DNA of 64,000 nt from Melieria omissa (Eukaryota > Arthropoda > Insecta > Diptera > Ulidiidae): contig OZ020269.1 in the NCBI GenBank assembly GCA_963971225.1, forward strand, positions 79,460,450 to 79,524,449, in the 5' to 3' direction. The translations under genes were made by a program, and so were the position numbers. Shown piece by piece: positions 52,440-62,839 of the stretch; position 1 is the first letter of the stretch; every line of letters starts with the position of its first letter. The notes beneath the pieces were generated by a model. The model had not been told where the DNA came from and ran no database searches. It saw nothing but the letters and a program-made list of their open reading frames with translations.

Positions 52440-52978
52440 ATTCCGAACGTATTTTTCGTAATCGGAAGTTCTTCCATGGTACGAATTTAGCTCATTTGGA
52501 TTTGCAGAGAGGGCCCTTGCTCCACATTAGCTTCACCCAATTTCCTTTGCCGTCTTCAAACCCAGCGAATACTCTCGAGGTGAACGTTTGGCGAGATTTT
52601 CTAAGTAAGAAAGCAGCACGCTGAGGTAATCTGTTAAGTACTTAGAATCCCAAACGCGTTCTCGATGCAACGCTTTGCCCTGCTCAGCCGGTAATTAAAA
52701 ATGTTTTCTTCTGTTGAGAGTGGTTTGGTGGTGAATGGCTTCAATATGCGTTCGCATAGTGGAAACGCATCGTCTGCTACTATAAAATATGGAAATTTGT
52801 TGCCATCGATTAAAGTATCGGGAGAAAACTGGCAGGTGTCGTTTACAATACTCATTGTAAACTTTGACTTCGCTTCGCTTCCATAGCCATCAGAATCGTT
52901 TTCGACGTGTCGCATATAACACCACACACATGAGACACGATTGTGCCAAAATGCTGCTTGCTTATACACTATGATCAA
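52440..52978 (-). pseudogene. DDE_4 transposase remnant of a second Harbinger element
   Basis: The minus strand reads GYGSEAKSKFT, then FPYFIVADDAFPLCERILKP, STEENIFNYRLSRAKRCIEN and AFGILSTYLTDYLSVL, followed by degraded C-terminal sequence to about 52440. The second catalytic Asp (VADDAFPL) and the E of CIENAFG are visible. The N-terminal half is missing. The sequence is only distantly similar to the 17.6-21.9 kb Harbinger, so it is a different family. Confidence 0.78.
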
Positions 52979-53286
52979 TAAGTACCGGGACTGTGTATTT
53001 TAAATTTTCCGCCGTTGCCCGATGCAGGTTTTTTTTAGGTCGGTAGGACCTTGACTGACACCTATGTCAAAGCGGGATTGCACACGAAATTCACTTTTTT
53101 CCATTTTCTTTTCAGTCAACGCGGTAGTCTGATATTAACGGCTGTCAAAAACAAACTAAATGTCGCAGCTTGTTCAATTTTTGACAAGAGTCAACTGACA
53201 GATGACTGTTGACGGGAGCAGTGTTGCCATTTCAATTAAGAGGCGGGAAATTCAAAAAGTCACGGACTTATTGACCCGCCCTCGTA
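52964..53286. mobile_element. mariner-type MITE
   Basis: The right end read inward is TACGAGGGCGGGTCAATAAG, TCCGTGAC; the left end is TACACTATGATCAATAAG, TACCGGGAC. These are imperfect inverted repeats of a mariner kind, about 320 bp apart, with TA at the right border. No transposase is encoded. Confidence 0.55.
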
Positions 53287-53389
53287 TATTAATATAAAGA
53301 CAATCACAAATAGAAGTTTTTTCGTCAAACTGGAAAATTAGATTGAAAAAACTGTTGGCACAAGAATACAAGATTAGGACATCCGAGTG

Positions 53390-53667
53390 CTGACGTCACG
53401 TGTGCCCATTGCTAGAGTTACCACCACACTTTCAAAAAAATTTTAGTTCTAAACGTAGTCAATTATCGTAATATATGGTCAAATAAATCTGTTCTGATAC
53501 CAAAGTGTTTGATAAGTATCTCAATCTATGCAAATACTTTGAAGGAAAGTCCAATTTCACACAGAGCTAGAACTTTTTGTAGCTAGTTTGAATTTCAAAA
53601 TAAAAATGAAACGACTTTCAATTCAAAAAAATGTCACTCGGCAGCTCTATTTAGAAACGATTGGAAC
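53390..53667. repeat. Outer host of the P element; copy of the 7150-7330 repeat
   Basis: Shares ordered blocks with 7150-7330 up to about 53530 and continues to the P element target duplication ATTGGAAC at 53660-53667. Together with 61289-62270 it may be the two halves of an older P-like element that the 53668-61280 element interrupted. Confidence 0.5.
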
Positions 53668-53706
53668 CATGATGAAATAAACAAGGTGAAGCGAGTAGCT
53701 GACAGT

Positions 53707-53707
53707 T

Positions 53708-53739
<32 letters not shown>

Positions 53740-54600
53740 GTCTATGAACAGATTGTTCTTACAGACATTACAAACTAAACTTAAAACTAGAGGACATGTT
53801 TTAGATCGTTTTTAAAAACATCTTTTGAGAGAAACAAGTCTAACTTGAATTTAGATGATACAGTGTTATACACGTTTAAAGCTCTGTATAAAGGGGAGTT
53901 TAAAGCATAATTAGCTCGGCAAGTGCTTAAGTAGAATGTGCCTGCCTGTCGTAGCGCTCTTGAAGGAACATTGAAGTTAATTAACTGCAGCAAAGACGGG
54001 CAGTCAACCCTTCCCACCACGATGTCAGAAACGAACATCAGTGCCAAGGTTGCTCTTCTGTTTTCCAGAGACTTTAGGTCAATTAGCTTGCAACGTGCCT
54101 CATAGGATGGTAAAGGATCTGTGAACCTGAGAGACTTCAGAGCGAAGCGAACAAACGACTTTTGGATTCGTTCAATTCGTGAGACATGAGATGCATAAAA
54201 TGGATTCCATATGAAAGAACCATATTCTAGCCTAGAACGAACCAGACTTGTATAAAGCGACTTAAGCGTGTATGGATCAGAGAATTCCGCACCATTACGG
54301 CGAATGAACGCTAGCAAGGAGTAGGCTTTAGGTATGATGTAATTCAAGTGGGGTACAAAGCTGAATTTAGAATCAAAAATTACCCCAAGGTCTTTAACTT
54401 CCATGATTCGACCAAGCGGGGAGTTTGCCAGGGAATACGAAGTGTTTATAGGATTGGTTGACTTCGAGAAAGTGGCAAAGTGACACTTTGAAACATTAAG
54501 TTGGAGTTGGTTTTTAACACACCAACGAACGATTGAGTTTATATCCGACTGTAAATTAGAAACGTCCGAAAAATCCTTAACTTTAGTGTAAACCCATACC
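53707..54600 (-). mobile_element. 5'-truncated non-LTR retrotransposon with (TAAA)n tail
   Basis: The minus-strand frame from about 54590 to 53787 is the C-terminal part of a reverse transcriptase ORF: VRWCVKNQLQLNVSKCHFAT, LGVIFDSKFSFVPHLNYII, LYTSLVRSRLEYGSFIWNPF and RIERIQKSFVRFALKSL. The catalytic FADD box lies upstream of the truncation. It ends in (AAAT)n at 53707-53740. The open frame extends past 54590 into P-element sequence, which is read-through and not coding. Confidence 0.82.
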
Positions 54601-54712
54601 CTTATTTTGAAACATAGCAATTGACAACCAATTTTGCTTTGACATTGAGAGAATATTTTTAACCCCACTCAAAACGTAAAATCGAAAATATCGCCAAGCA
54701 TGGCATCGAAAA

Positions 54713-55065
54713 ATGCCAAGAACGTGCTGTTTGTGCAAGACAGGACACGGCAACGAAGTGCCCATGTTTTCAATACCAACGGATGAGGAGCGGAGGAAGA
54801 AATGGACAGGCGTGTGCGGAATGCAGTTTACGACTTCTTCTAAGGTGTGCGCGCTCCATTTTAATTCTGCAGAAATGAAATCATCTGCACCTAAACGAAG
54901 GCGACTGCATCCAGTTGCAGTTCCTTCAAAAAAGTTGCCACATCCTCCCGCAACAATCACGTAAATATTTAAAAATATAAGTTTATATATATGCATATTT
55001 ATATATATGTTTATATATTATCTAGACCTCAAGATAATATTATCTGTGCAAAAGTCACGACGACG
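54713..55065 (+). pseudogene. P element THAP exon and start of exon 2
   Basis: ATG 54713 begins MPRTCCLCKTGHGNEVPMFS and continues DEERRKKWTGVCGM, KVCALHFNSAEMKSSAPKRR, a THAP domain with C-x2-C, the W and C-x2-H. It ends at 54964 near a GTAAAT donor. After about 60 bp, PQDNIICAKVTTTH starts the next exon, which is cut by the Transib-like element; RTIYNICCTFCGEEFLLWNW continues at 56440-56510, then the coding sequence stops. The THAP finger normally directs transposase to its own DNA. It could still make a short DNA-binding peptide, but no transposase. Confidence 0.8.
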
Positions 55066-56434
55066 CACAGTGTCGCGAGTGTGGCCAAAAATGGTAAAAA
55101 TCAATGTTAAAAAATTACTAAAATGAATATGACAATCGACAGATAATATTTCAACTAAGAAAAATCCATTATCGGATCTTCAATATCCTACTCCGTTCCA
55201 TTTTTATGTAGCTTCAAAGTTGACGTTAAAAAATAAGCATTCGTTCTAAGTTTGTGGGTAATTCTTTATGCTGAATGAAAAATCAAATAAAAATATAATT
55301 TATATACTAATATAGTCGTGTTATATATTAAATAAAACTTTGGCATTTTTCCTGTATGACAGCACTATTTTTTTGTTTGTGCTTTGAAATAACTGTGAAA
55401 TCCCGTTACATTGAAAAATTACGTTTTTTGACTTGCTTCTAACAAAGAACCAAAAGTTTGGTGGAAAAAAGTTTAAAAAACGTCAAAAAACACTTTTTTA
55501 GTTCCAACCCTAAATTACTCAAAAAAGTATGTATTAACATAATCCGGAGTAATTTTTTGCCTTTAAGTGCCTATTTGGTTGTTATTTGCATTTTTCTAGT
55601 GACGCCTCCACTAAAAATACGCGATTTCTTCGAGGTGTGGCGTAAAGCTGAAGCCAGAAAGCGGTCAACAAAACTTGAATTTCTTACAAATTTACTTAAA
55701 AATAAGACGGGTGTTGATGTTAATCATGAACAAAAGCAAAGTTTGCGTCCCCACTTCAACATTTACTTTTTGCAGTGGCACCTACAGTCAAAAAATTTGA
55801 TTTTTTCGAAGTATGGCTTCCGACGTTCAATAAAAGTAGTGACAAAGCAGCTGCTGAAATTATGAGCTGCATAAAGAACAAGGTTGGCACATTGTTCGTA
55901 TCATCAAAAGTAGGCAGAATGCCACGCCCACTTTAAAAATATAAACATTTATAACAAAATATAAACATTTATAACAAAATATGATATCACAAGCTGAAAA
56001 ATTAAACATGAATTCATAAAGGAAAAGTTTTGGCCACTTTATATATATGTTCCAGCTGCCACGCCCACTTTAAGGTTTTAGAAAGCTTACCAATTAAAAT
56101 TTCATCTTGGAACTAGTATCGTAAACAGCAGTTGTAGTCAAATACGAATATTTTTGAAAGTGGGCGTGGCAGGCCGCCCATTTTTAGTGTGAACTTTTAT
56201 GTCATTATTTTAAGCTCAAATACAAAGTTTCATAATTCTATCACTAATATTAAGAAAGTTATTTCAATATTAAAGTTCCTTTCGTATGGGAGGTGGGCGT
56301 GGCAGTGGTCCAATTTTAATGATTTTTTGTAAATGTCTTAATTTCCACCACAAAAACAATCTCACCAAGTTTCATCGAAATAGGACAACGCTAAGTATTT
56401 TTGGCCACGGCTTATATGGGATCGCGACACTGTG
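55066..56434. mobile_element. Non-autonomous Transib-like element with 12- and 23-spacer ends
   Basis: The 1369-bp insert in a P-element exon is flanked by the 5-bp duplication CGACG (55061-55065, 56435-56439). The uninterrupted paralogue at 14850-14865 shows the empty site. The left end is CACAGTG, a 12-bp spacer (TCGCGAGTGTGG), then CCAAAAATG. The right end read inward is CACAGTG, a 23-bp spacer, then CCAAAAATA. The first 13 bases of both ends are identical. CGNCG-like targets and CAC-AGTG termini fit Transib. The interior has several GTGGGCGTGGC / GCCACGCCCAC motifs (about 55922, 56058, 56160, 56291) and no transposase. Confidence 0.87.
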
Positions 56435-56600
56435 CGACGCGTGAAAGAACCATTTATAACATTTGTTGTACCTTCTGTGGCGAGGAGTTTCTGTTGTGGA
56501 ATTGGTCAAAATTCCTATGTCTGAGATTTAACTTTCTTTCTGTTGTTATTGAATTTTTGATGGAATTGTTTTTCTTTTAAAATTTTGTTTAAATGCTTAA

Positions 56601-59199
56601 GGGGGCCGATACATGTAAATAGTGTATTTTTTGAGAATTTTTTTGGGGGATAAGGAATTTGGCAATTGATTTTTTTTTTATCTTTTATTAACTAATTAAA
56701 GGTTCTTTTTACATTTTTTTTTGACCCGAGAATCCAAGATGGCGGCGGCGCGTGGGATCAAAAAATCCCCTTTTATCTGATGCGCTGCGCGATTGCGCTG
56801 CTCGTATGGGGCTGAAATGAAAAAATGAAAGGAAATCAATTAAAAAACAGTTGTGGCTTCGATGTGAACCTGGTTTAGTAAAGAAATTGTGATTTTTTTG
56901 GAAACGGCAGAAAATTTAATTTTTGGGGCAGCTGTTTTGATGAATTTGCAAGCACCAACATGAGATTTTTGCAGATTTGTAAAAACAAGTAGGTTCACAT
57001 AGAAGGGATGAGTCTGCCGAAGGTGTGGTTAAAATTTCATCGCGATCGGTTGAGCGGTTCTCATGCAATCGCGCAGTCCATACCGAAAAACATGGTTCCG
57101 AGATAAACGGGCTCAAAAATTGAGAAAACGTACAAGCGATTTCTCTACTTACGCATCAGTCGTCTATGCCCGCTCCGTAAAGTTGACCTTCCTCTTTCTC
57201 GTAAAATTGATTCTGAGCGAAAATTTGCTCTTTCCGAGCCGTTCTCGCCTCTTTTGAATCAAAATTTGCACGCCGGTTCTGGCATTTCACCCGGGATGCA
57301 TCGGTAATCTGAGAGTAATTCCACGCTTGTTGTCCAACTTTCAAGCCTAGATCGTTCATCAGGCGGAGGGTAAAACTGCAGCCTTCGTTGAATATGCCAG
57401 CGGCGATGAAACTTGCGATCTCAATAATTTTTGCCCCACAATGAAGATGCTTCGGAGCCATGCGCCAGACCGTTGCATTGAAACTTTCATTTGAATTCTG
57501 TGTAAAGCCACCTAAGCATCTTTTGAGTAAGGTTTCGTCACTTAAATCCGTATATATTGACAAGAGGTGCTGCGCCACATCAGGATGAAATGAGTCCGGG
57601 TGTCCAAAATATTCTTTATTTTTTTTCTTCTCTTTCAATGCGATTCCTTGCTGCCATTTGCAACAGCTCGTGACGCCCGCCAGACAGTAGTTGTGATTGG
57701 GTTTGTTGTCCGTGGAAGCAAGGTGGTAGTAAGTGGCTAGGACCGCTTTTCTCATGTTTTCAACGCTGTCGGTATGTCTTCTTATAGCAAGGCCATAATA
57801 GAGCGACAATTTTTTTATTAGAGCTTCGGTGAGCTTGCCTCTACCCCCAAGTTTGTGCATTTTTTTGGCATTCCGAAGTCTCGTCCCCATTCTCTTCTGC
57901 ACATGACCGATGCATTCACTTTTGGTCACTTGCTGCTTATCTCCATATGGCTCTGCGTCGAGAATTGCTTTAAATGTTTTGGAGTCGCCATCTCCTATAT
58001 AATTTGTGAATCGCACACCAGATAAGTCCTCAGATCTCTGAAACATCTCGAGAATGGAGTCTACTTCCATTTTTCCTGAAGATCCATAGTGATTTCTGTT
58101 GCAATGTTCTTCGTGATCGGCCAGCCATTCTTCATGTTCGGGGGTATCTTTCTGGGTCTTATTACTATCACAGCCCTGACAGAAGCTACTTTTTACAACC
58201 AGATCAATCACTTTTCCACAGTAGTTTGCGATGAGAGCTGTAACCCCAAACAATGAAGTGAATCCTCTTTTTTTCCACGAGCCATCGCCGGAGACGTGGA
58301 AATCAAGAAGCGGCTGCTCGCGTTTTTCATTTTCTCTATGCTCTTCTTTCACGGCTCTCTCTCGGCAAAGGTCAAAAGCTGTTTTCGAAGCGGCATGAAT
58401 GTGACCGAGACAAGCTTCGTATGTGCTCTGTGCTACTCCGTTACTGAGGTCCATGAGGTTACAGAATCGAACAATTCCTTCTCTGCCAATGCCCAGACAA
58501 ATACGATCCTCCAATTAATTTCGTAGCCGTTCTGGATCGTCGGTCCCGAATTTATTTCACGCCGATTGCATGAGCACACGATGACAATTTTGAATCCTAG
58601 GCCACGAGGACTCCTCTGGTCGAATTGAATCCGTTCTTTGCATGTAGAACAAATTACAATATCTGACAATGTAGCAAACACAGCAGCAAAATCAATGATT
58701 CTGTACGCGAAACTGAGATTGTAATGAGGTTCGTCAGCGGCACTCGCTAGCTTTTTAGCGCTAGCACTTTCGTTAGAACTGTTGGATTTGTCCGCACTGC
58801 TACTCTCAGTATCACTGTTTTTCGGGGTAAATTGATTACCGCCGAACCGACGTTTTTTAGGCCTGCTTGCACTGTTATTTCTTCGATATTTAGGATAATA
58901 CGTTTTTTACCATTTTTATACGTTCGAAATTTCACGTGGCTACTTCTCAAGAGATTTCGAGGGAAACTGACACAACTCAACATTTTTGATTTTTCAGGAA
59001 ACGCAAAAAACTGTTTGACCTAAATAAACATTTTTTTTAAATAACGAATAGACCGTTCAGTAGAAATCCTGTGTTTTGTCTGGGAAGGGATTAGAATTTT
59101 GGAAAACGCTCTTAGCCATACATTGAAAAGGCTTTGTAGAACATATTCCCGAGAAAAAAAAATTTCCAAAAATGCTTCATTTTACATGTATCGGCCCCC
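56601..59199 (-). mobile_element. Kolobok-like DNA transposon
   Basis: Inverted repeats GGGGGCCGATACATGTAAA (56601) and the exact complement ending at 59199 are flanked by TTAA (56597-56600, 59200-59203). The minus-strand gene covers most of the interior. TTAA duplication together with this Mutator-like DDE transposase type fits the Kolobok superfamily. Confidence 0.8.
57156..58990 (-). pseudogene. Kolobok/Mutator-like transposase, almost complete
   Basis: The main frame (58514-57156, about 450 codons) contains HVSGDGSWKKRGFTSLFGVT, SSFCQGC, NRNHYGSSGKMEVDSILEMF, RFTNYIGDGDSKTFKAI, KSECIGHVQKRMGTRLRNAK and GGFTQNSNESFNATVW. These are the DG-W, GDGDSK and E residues of the 'Mutator-like transposase domain' proteins common in arthropods. 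An upstream frame (58681-58490) holds the N-terminal Cys pairs (ICSTCKERI ... IVCSC) and joins only through a frameshift near 58490; another lies near 58860, before a Ser-rich N-terminus. So one or two single-base changes separate it from a full enzyme. The C-terminus after YSQITD is Arg/Lys-rich. Confidence 0.78.
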
Positions 59200-59423
59200 T
59201 TAATCTTAACACTCATGTGATTGGATAGGTACAAATGTACCTATGACGCTATTTTAATTGCGACCACAATCGCAAATACGCATTGAAACTAATGCGGTTT
59301 CAGGTTATCCTCTATTGATGTATTTTCAACCTATTTCTGAAGTGGGAGTAAAAAAATAGGGGCGTGGGAGTAACAGTATGGGTTTACAAAATAGTAGTAC
59401 GATTATGATCGGCGTAGGTACAT

Positions 59424-59965
59424 TTGTACCTATGGGGGAATACAAGCTATTTGTATGGAATGAGCATTGTTTTATCCTATGAACAGCACCAAGTACCGCT
59501 GGAAGAATTGGGCAGGCAAATGCTGAGTGCCGATTCAGAAGATGATAGCCAAGAAGAAGAGTCTGAAGCCGTACACGATTTGGGGGTTGAGTATAATGAA
59601 GAAGCTGATAACGCAGTGTGTCTACTGATGACGAAATAGAAGGTGTTTAAGTCGATGAGCCGGCTTCTACGGCAAAGACGGCATGCAGTGAGCTAAACAG
59701 GAACCCACTAGCAGTCATATTAGATGTCATAACATTATTCGGAACCAAGGAGGACTGCGTCAGAGACTGATGCATTCGCAAATTTGAATGCTACTATTCC
59801 AGATAAAGAACCTCAAACTTGGAAAGCAGTGACGGACACAGAGATCTACGTATACATTGGTGTTCTACTTGTAGCTGGTGTGAATGAAGCTTCTACTGAG
59901 AATATCTTTGAAATGTGGAAACCAGATGCTTTGCCAATTTACAATGCAACTTTTGCCTTGACACT
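59424..59965 (+). pseudogene. piggyBac-type transposase, N-terminal piece
   Basis: Two frames, 59490-59639 (LSADSEDDSQEEESEAVHDL, an acidic N-terminus) and 59784-59960 (PDKEPQTWKAVTDTEIYVYI, GVLLVAGVNE, IFEMWKPDALPIYNATF), match the region before and at the start of the piggyBac catalytic domain (W..VT..EI..+IG.L...G). The catalytic Asp residues would lie downstream but are absent; the non-LTR insertion begins at about 59963. Confidence 0.7.
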
Positions 59966-60558
59966 TACTTACTTACTTAATTGGCCATGACAACCCGTTA
60001 TCGGGTAACGGCCTGCCGCAAAACTTCTCTCCAGGCGCCTCTGCTTTGTGCGCGCCTTCTCCAGTTGGTCACACCAAGAGATACCAGGGCCTCTTCAACC
60101 TGGTCTTTCCACCAAAAACACGGCCTCCCCCTTCGCCGTCGACCTCCAACCATCTCATCGAAGACCTTTTTCGCTGGAGCTTTGTCGTTCATACGGCAGA
60201 CATGACCGAGCCAGCTCATACAGCTCGTTATTTGTTCGTATACGATAGTCGTCACCGACACGAACAGGGCCGGAAATTTTGCGAAGTACCTTCCTCTTGA
60301 ACACTCCAAAGGCCGCTATGTCGTTTCGTGTCATTGTCCATGCTTCAGCGCCATAGAGGAGCACAGGCAAGATGAGCATCCTATAGAGTGCAAGATTTGT
60401 CGGTCGAGAGAGGTCTCTACTTCTCAATTGCCTACCGAGACCGTAGTAGCACTTGTTGCAAGAGTAATCAATCCATCGCTTTATCTCCAGGCTGACATTA
60501 TTGCTGCTGTTGGTGGCGGTGCGAAGGTAGACAACACCTTGACAAGGTTTCGGCAAAT
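59963..60558 (-). mobile_element. 3' fragment of a non-LTR retrotransposon with (GTAA)n tail
   Basis: The minus strand encodes, with one frame change, YRMLILPVLLYGAEAWTMTR, FKRKVLRKISGPVRVGDDYR, SWLGHVCRMND, GGRRRRGRPCFWWKDQVEEA and RAQSRGAWREVLRQAV, the C-terminal region of a non-LTR reverse transcriptase. The tail is (GTAA)n at 59963-59982. A closely related, shorter copy is at 27313-27590. I cannot fix the clade (RTE- or I-like). Confidence 0.78.
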
Positions 60559-60811
60559 TGGACGTTTTATTCGATTCGATACTCCAGCTTAGAGAGCCAG
60601 CCTATCCAACCCAAAACTTCGATTCCAGGGTCAAGCGCTAGTGTTCCATTCTTTCATGTTGGATTTTGAAACATACATACATGCACAGATACACACACAA
60701 ACACACAGACGTGGATAAAAAACGTATTTACGTATAAATGAAGTATAGGTACATTTGTACCTTTGCCGATCATTTACGTAAGGTAAGACTACCCGATCAC
60801 ATGAGTGTTAA

Positions 60812-61249
60812 AATGTATTCTACATTTGTAAAATACGCGTTTAACTTCGTCTTCTAAAGTAAAAGAGTCAAGAGTTTTAATTTTCTTTCTGTAAATGAAT
60901 TTGTTTGTTTCACATATTGTTATGTTTTTTTACATATTTTACATAAATATTAATCGTTTTTTAGTAAAGCATGTTACGTTGTGCTACGACATACCTATTT
61001 ATTTTTGGTTTCATATTTCTTTATTATTCAATACCAATAATTATGCAGCGTGGGGACCTGCCACCACGGCAACGAATCGGAATAATCTTACCTACAACGC
61101 ACCACAATAATAATGAAATTGATTTTTTGATACATCAGGCATAAGTGGGTTAATGCGAAGAAAGAAGAAGACTTTCATGTTTCGAGAGAATTTATTTTGA
61201 AAACGTCAGTTTTTCAAAAGCTCTCTTGTCAAAATAAGGGTATATCATC
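60812..61249. other. 3' part of the P element
   Basis: Non-coding. From about 61117 (ATTGATTTTTTGATAC) it matches 14905-14995, the terminal part of the related remnant there, and leads into the right 31-bp repeat at 61250. Confidence 0.55.
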
Positions 61250-61470
61250 TACTCGCTTCACCTTGTTTATTTCATCATGATTGGAACAGCAAATTTTGGT
61301 TGGCCGGAGGTTTCTTTTGAATTTTTCGCGAGTTTTACTGAATAATACCATTTTAAACTCAGAAAGTGATTTTTGCTCAAAAACGGAAGTATTGAAGTGC
61401 ATTTCCTGTACAAATTTGGTGTGAAAACGTGTTTTTTCCCCCAAAATATAAAACATAAATATCTGTTAGA

Positions 61471-62110
61471 ATGCGTTGTGCAGTGGGCATATGTGCGCAA
61501 AACAACAAGAACTTAAAGACCTTAACAAAACCGGAATAAATCTCCTGCTTTAATGCCGATAAGCTCTGAGATCGACTTGCGCTATGAGAAATCAAACCTT
61601 GAGCTGAAAAATTAGATATTGTTGCTATTGGAAGAGACAGAAGATGAAGCAGATTTAGCTGCTTTAGATTATGATGGTTTAGAAAATTTGGCAGGATATA
61701 TTTGCAAAAGGATGCAAAGAGAAAACATATCTCTGACGGCAGCGGACGACGATTTCACTTGGGTAAACCATCTCGGTGAAGGCGGATTACTCAAACCTTC
61801 TAAAAATACGATGCGCCAACTAACCGAGTGTGATAATGTCTTTAGACGGCTGACTGGCAACGATATCCTCATTACGGATAGATATCTTCAAATGCATCTA
61901 GAAGAAGCAAAAGAAATTGATATTGACGACAAGGTGAAAAAGTTATTCTTTAGAGCAAGAATGTACTTTAAGATAAGGACCCTTAACGCTGAAATGTATG
62001 AAAAAACTGTCAGTAGAAAGCGAAAAAAAAACAATAACATAATAAGTTACAAGTTAAGTTATAAGTTACGCGCCATCATTGCAATAGTGCAAGAAATTTT
62101 TTGTACTTAA
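61471..62110 (+). pseudogene. P-like element deletion derivative (N-terminus joined to C-terminus)
   Basis: ATG 61471 starts MRCAVGICAQNNKNLKTL, a THAP-like N-terminal Cys pair, which is soon lost. From 61619 an open frame encodes EDEADLAALDYDGLENLAGY, ICKRMQ, FTWVNHLGEGGLLKPSKNTM, NDILITDRYLQMHL and KVKKLFFRARMYFKIRTLN, the P-transposase C-terminal domain also seen at 13740-14260. The whole catalytic middle is missing. It is followed at 62185-62258 by the 3' segment shared with 22120-22196. Confidence 0.78.
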
Positions 62111-62184
62111 TATAAAAATATAATAAATATAAACAAAATATCAATATAACAAAACAACAACTTCATGAATTTTAATTTTTTTGT

Positions 62185-62270
62185 AGTTTAGTGTGCTGTT
62201 AGTGTCCCTGTTCCTACAAAAAAATTTGACATGTTGGCATAATTTCAGTGACGTCATGAGTGCCGCTGTA
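62185..62270 (+). repeat. P-like family 3' terminal segment
   Basis: Matches 22120-22205 (TTTGTAGTTTAGTG ... TCAGTGACGTCATG). It follows the P-like C-terminal coding region by about 75 bp. Confidence 0.6.
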
Positions 62271-62391
62271 AAATTATCTGTCTCGGAAGTCGTAACCTTA
62301 TATTCAATAAACCTTGATCCAAAGCATTAAAATGCATAGAGATAAAAGTAAACGTTTCTTGGCTTCAACTTGCAACTCAGCTGCAGAGCTT

Positions 62392-62835
62392 TTAGTTTAA
62401 TTTCTCCAGCGTTTGATTCATAGCCAGTAAGCTTTGGCTCATCTGACCAAGGACAGAAATAAACTGAGCCTGCGCAAGAGCCCTTGCTTCTCTCTCTTCA
62501 CGCACTTTAATGCTTTCCATCGTAGCGCGGAAAAATGTTTCCAAACTAATTTTCCGATTTGGAGTGGTTGCTGAATCCACTGGTGGTGGAGGAGAAACAG
62601 CCATGGGACTCAACAGTTCTAGCAAAGGTGAGGGGACTAATACACTTCTCTCCATTTTGCAGCAGTCCGAGTAGGTCCCCGCAAAGAATTGAGCTGCTCA
62701 GCGAGTTGGCTCAATAGTGTTTGCACAGCTCGCTGCGCATGCGAGTTATTCTTCCCGGCTTGCAGTTCAGGGTGCGCCTTGACAAACTCCAAAACTGCTG
62801 CAGCTGCTCCTGCGTCGTGCGCTTGAACTTAGGAG
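62392..62835 (-). pseudogene. Zeste-type Myb/SANT protein, frameshifted
   Basis: On the minus strand, RTTQEQLQQFW near 62815 leads, after a frameshift, to LQAGKNNSHAQRAVQTLLSQ, LAEQLNSLRGPTRTAAKWRE (about 62770-62660), the zeste-type Myb/SANT domain common in arthropod Harbinger accessory proteins. After a stop, 62655-62392 continues with a Pro-rich linker and a helical C-terminus (VREEREARALAQAQFISVLG, QMSQSLLAMNQTLEKLN). Probably a transposon accessory gene, since no host-gene context is seen. Confidence 0.68.
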
Positions 62836-62839
62836 CTCC

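Larger units (their letters stand above)
59210..60807 (+). mobile_element. piggyBac-like element, disrupted
   Basis: Ends CACTCATGTGATTGG (59210) and its complement (to 60807, one mismatch in 15) are flanked by TTAA (59206-59209, 60808-60811). Palindromes of the form AGGTACAAATGTACCT recur near both ends (about 59226, 59415 and 60748). It sits two bases from the Kolobok element. A non-LTR fragment occupies its right half. Confidence 0.82.
53668..61280 (+). mobile_element. P element with 31-bp inverted repeats, internally deleted and multiply invaded
   Basis: A 31-bp repeat beginning CATGATGAAATAAACAAGGT at 53668-53698 is exactly inverted at 61250-61280, and both sides carry a perfect 8-bp duplication ATTGGAAC (53660-53667, 61281-61288). 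31-bp repeats starting CATGATGAAATAA and 8-bp duplications are the signature of Drosophila-type P elements. Inside, only the THAP exon, the start of the next exon and the 3' terminal segment belong to the P element. The rest is later insertions: non-LTR (53707-54600), Transib-like (55066-56434), Kolobok-like (56601-59199) and piggyBac-like (59210-60807). Confidence 0.92.

Noticed and set aside
54583..54996. A 137-codon minus ORF overlapping the THAP exon
   Set aside because: It is the antisense shadow of the THAP coding region.
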